Assembly: GCA_030639445.1 (NCBI GenBank)
Contig: DAOWCR010000081.1
Span: 1 to 5,581 of the forward strand
From: Dehalococcoidales bacterium
GTDB lineage: Bacteria > Chloroflexota > Dehalococcoidia > Dehalococcoidales > RBG-16-60-22
DNA: 5,581 bases
Direction of reading: 5' to 3'
Shown here one piece after another: positions 5,474 to 5,581 of the stretch (position 1 is the first letter of the stretch; each line of letters opens with the position of its first letter). The notes beneath the pieces were generated by a model. It was not told where the DNA came from. It was given only the letters and a program-made list of their open reading frames with translations, and ran no database searches. Position numbers and translations under genes: made by a program.

Positions 5474-5581
5474 ATGGCGCACCGGTATCGGTTTTGATGC
5501 CCATTCCCTGGTGCCGGGGCGCCGTCTGGTGCTCGGCGGGGTAGAGATACCATTTGATAAGGGGCTCAGCGGCTGGAGCGA
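5463..5581 (+). CDS. ispF: 2-C-methyl-D-erythritol 2,4-cyclodiphosphate synthase, N-terminal part
   Basis: Only the first 39 codons are present; the gene runs off the window. The enzyme converts CDP-methylerythritol 2-phosphate to the cyclic diphosphate, two steps after IspD in the MEP pathway (IspE acts between them). The family signature GIGFDAHSLVPGRRLVLGG is clear, with metal ligands D12 and H14, followed by VEIPFDKGLSGWS. ATG at 5463 lies inside the ispD end in another frame, giving an 11-bp overlap typical of coupled ispD-ispF; the ATG at 5474 is out of frame. Where most relatives read GHSD, this one has GWS. Confidence 0.95.
   Translation, partial: MNGKWRTGIGFDAHSLVPGRRLVLGGVEIPFDKGLSGWS

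Overview
The window looks like chromosomal DNA of an anaerobic bacterium. The gene set, the GC-rich coding sequence and the C/G-run intergenic repeats would fit a Dehalococcoidia-like member of Chloroflexota, but that placement is inference; nothing here is a strict taxonomic marker. No exotic multi-gene system is visible. Most of the coding content is conserved housekeeping function, and the unusual material lies in the intergenic repeats and in one interrupted membrane-protein gene.

Layout, left to right. (1) 12-1244 (+): a membrane beta subunit of a Na+-translocating decarboxylase (OadB/GcdB family); its partner subunits must lie outside the window. (2) 1245-1790: about 550 bp with no credible gene, filled with C/G-run repeats. 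These include two copies of a two-hairpin element in opposite orientations, a half copy, and a short motif present three times. (3) 1791-3182 (+): complete radA (DNA repair/recombination ATPase). (4) 3230-3730 (+): a gene for a secreted, membrane-anchored protein with an InlB-B-type repeat, interrupted by one in-frame TGA exactly at the signal-peptide boundary. (5) 4573-3799 (-): a convergent two-gene unit, queF (preQ0 reductase, queuosine pathway) overlapping a small cupin gene. (6) 4574-4768: a promoter region holding further copies of the repeats. (7) 4769-5473 (+) ispD and 5463-5581 (+) the start of ispF, overlapping, which encode two steps of the MEP isoprenoid pathway.

How the genes relate. 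ispD and ispF form a real operon. queF and the cupin gene overlap and are probably translationally coupled. The interrupted gene follows radA at short distance with a strong ribosome binding site and could be read from the radA transcript. In several bacterial lineages radA lies near ispD. Here the interrupted gene and the opposite-strand queF-cupin pair sit between them, and related repeats lie on both sides of that block.
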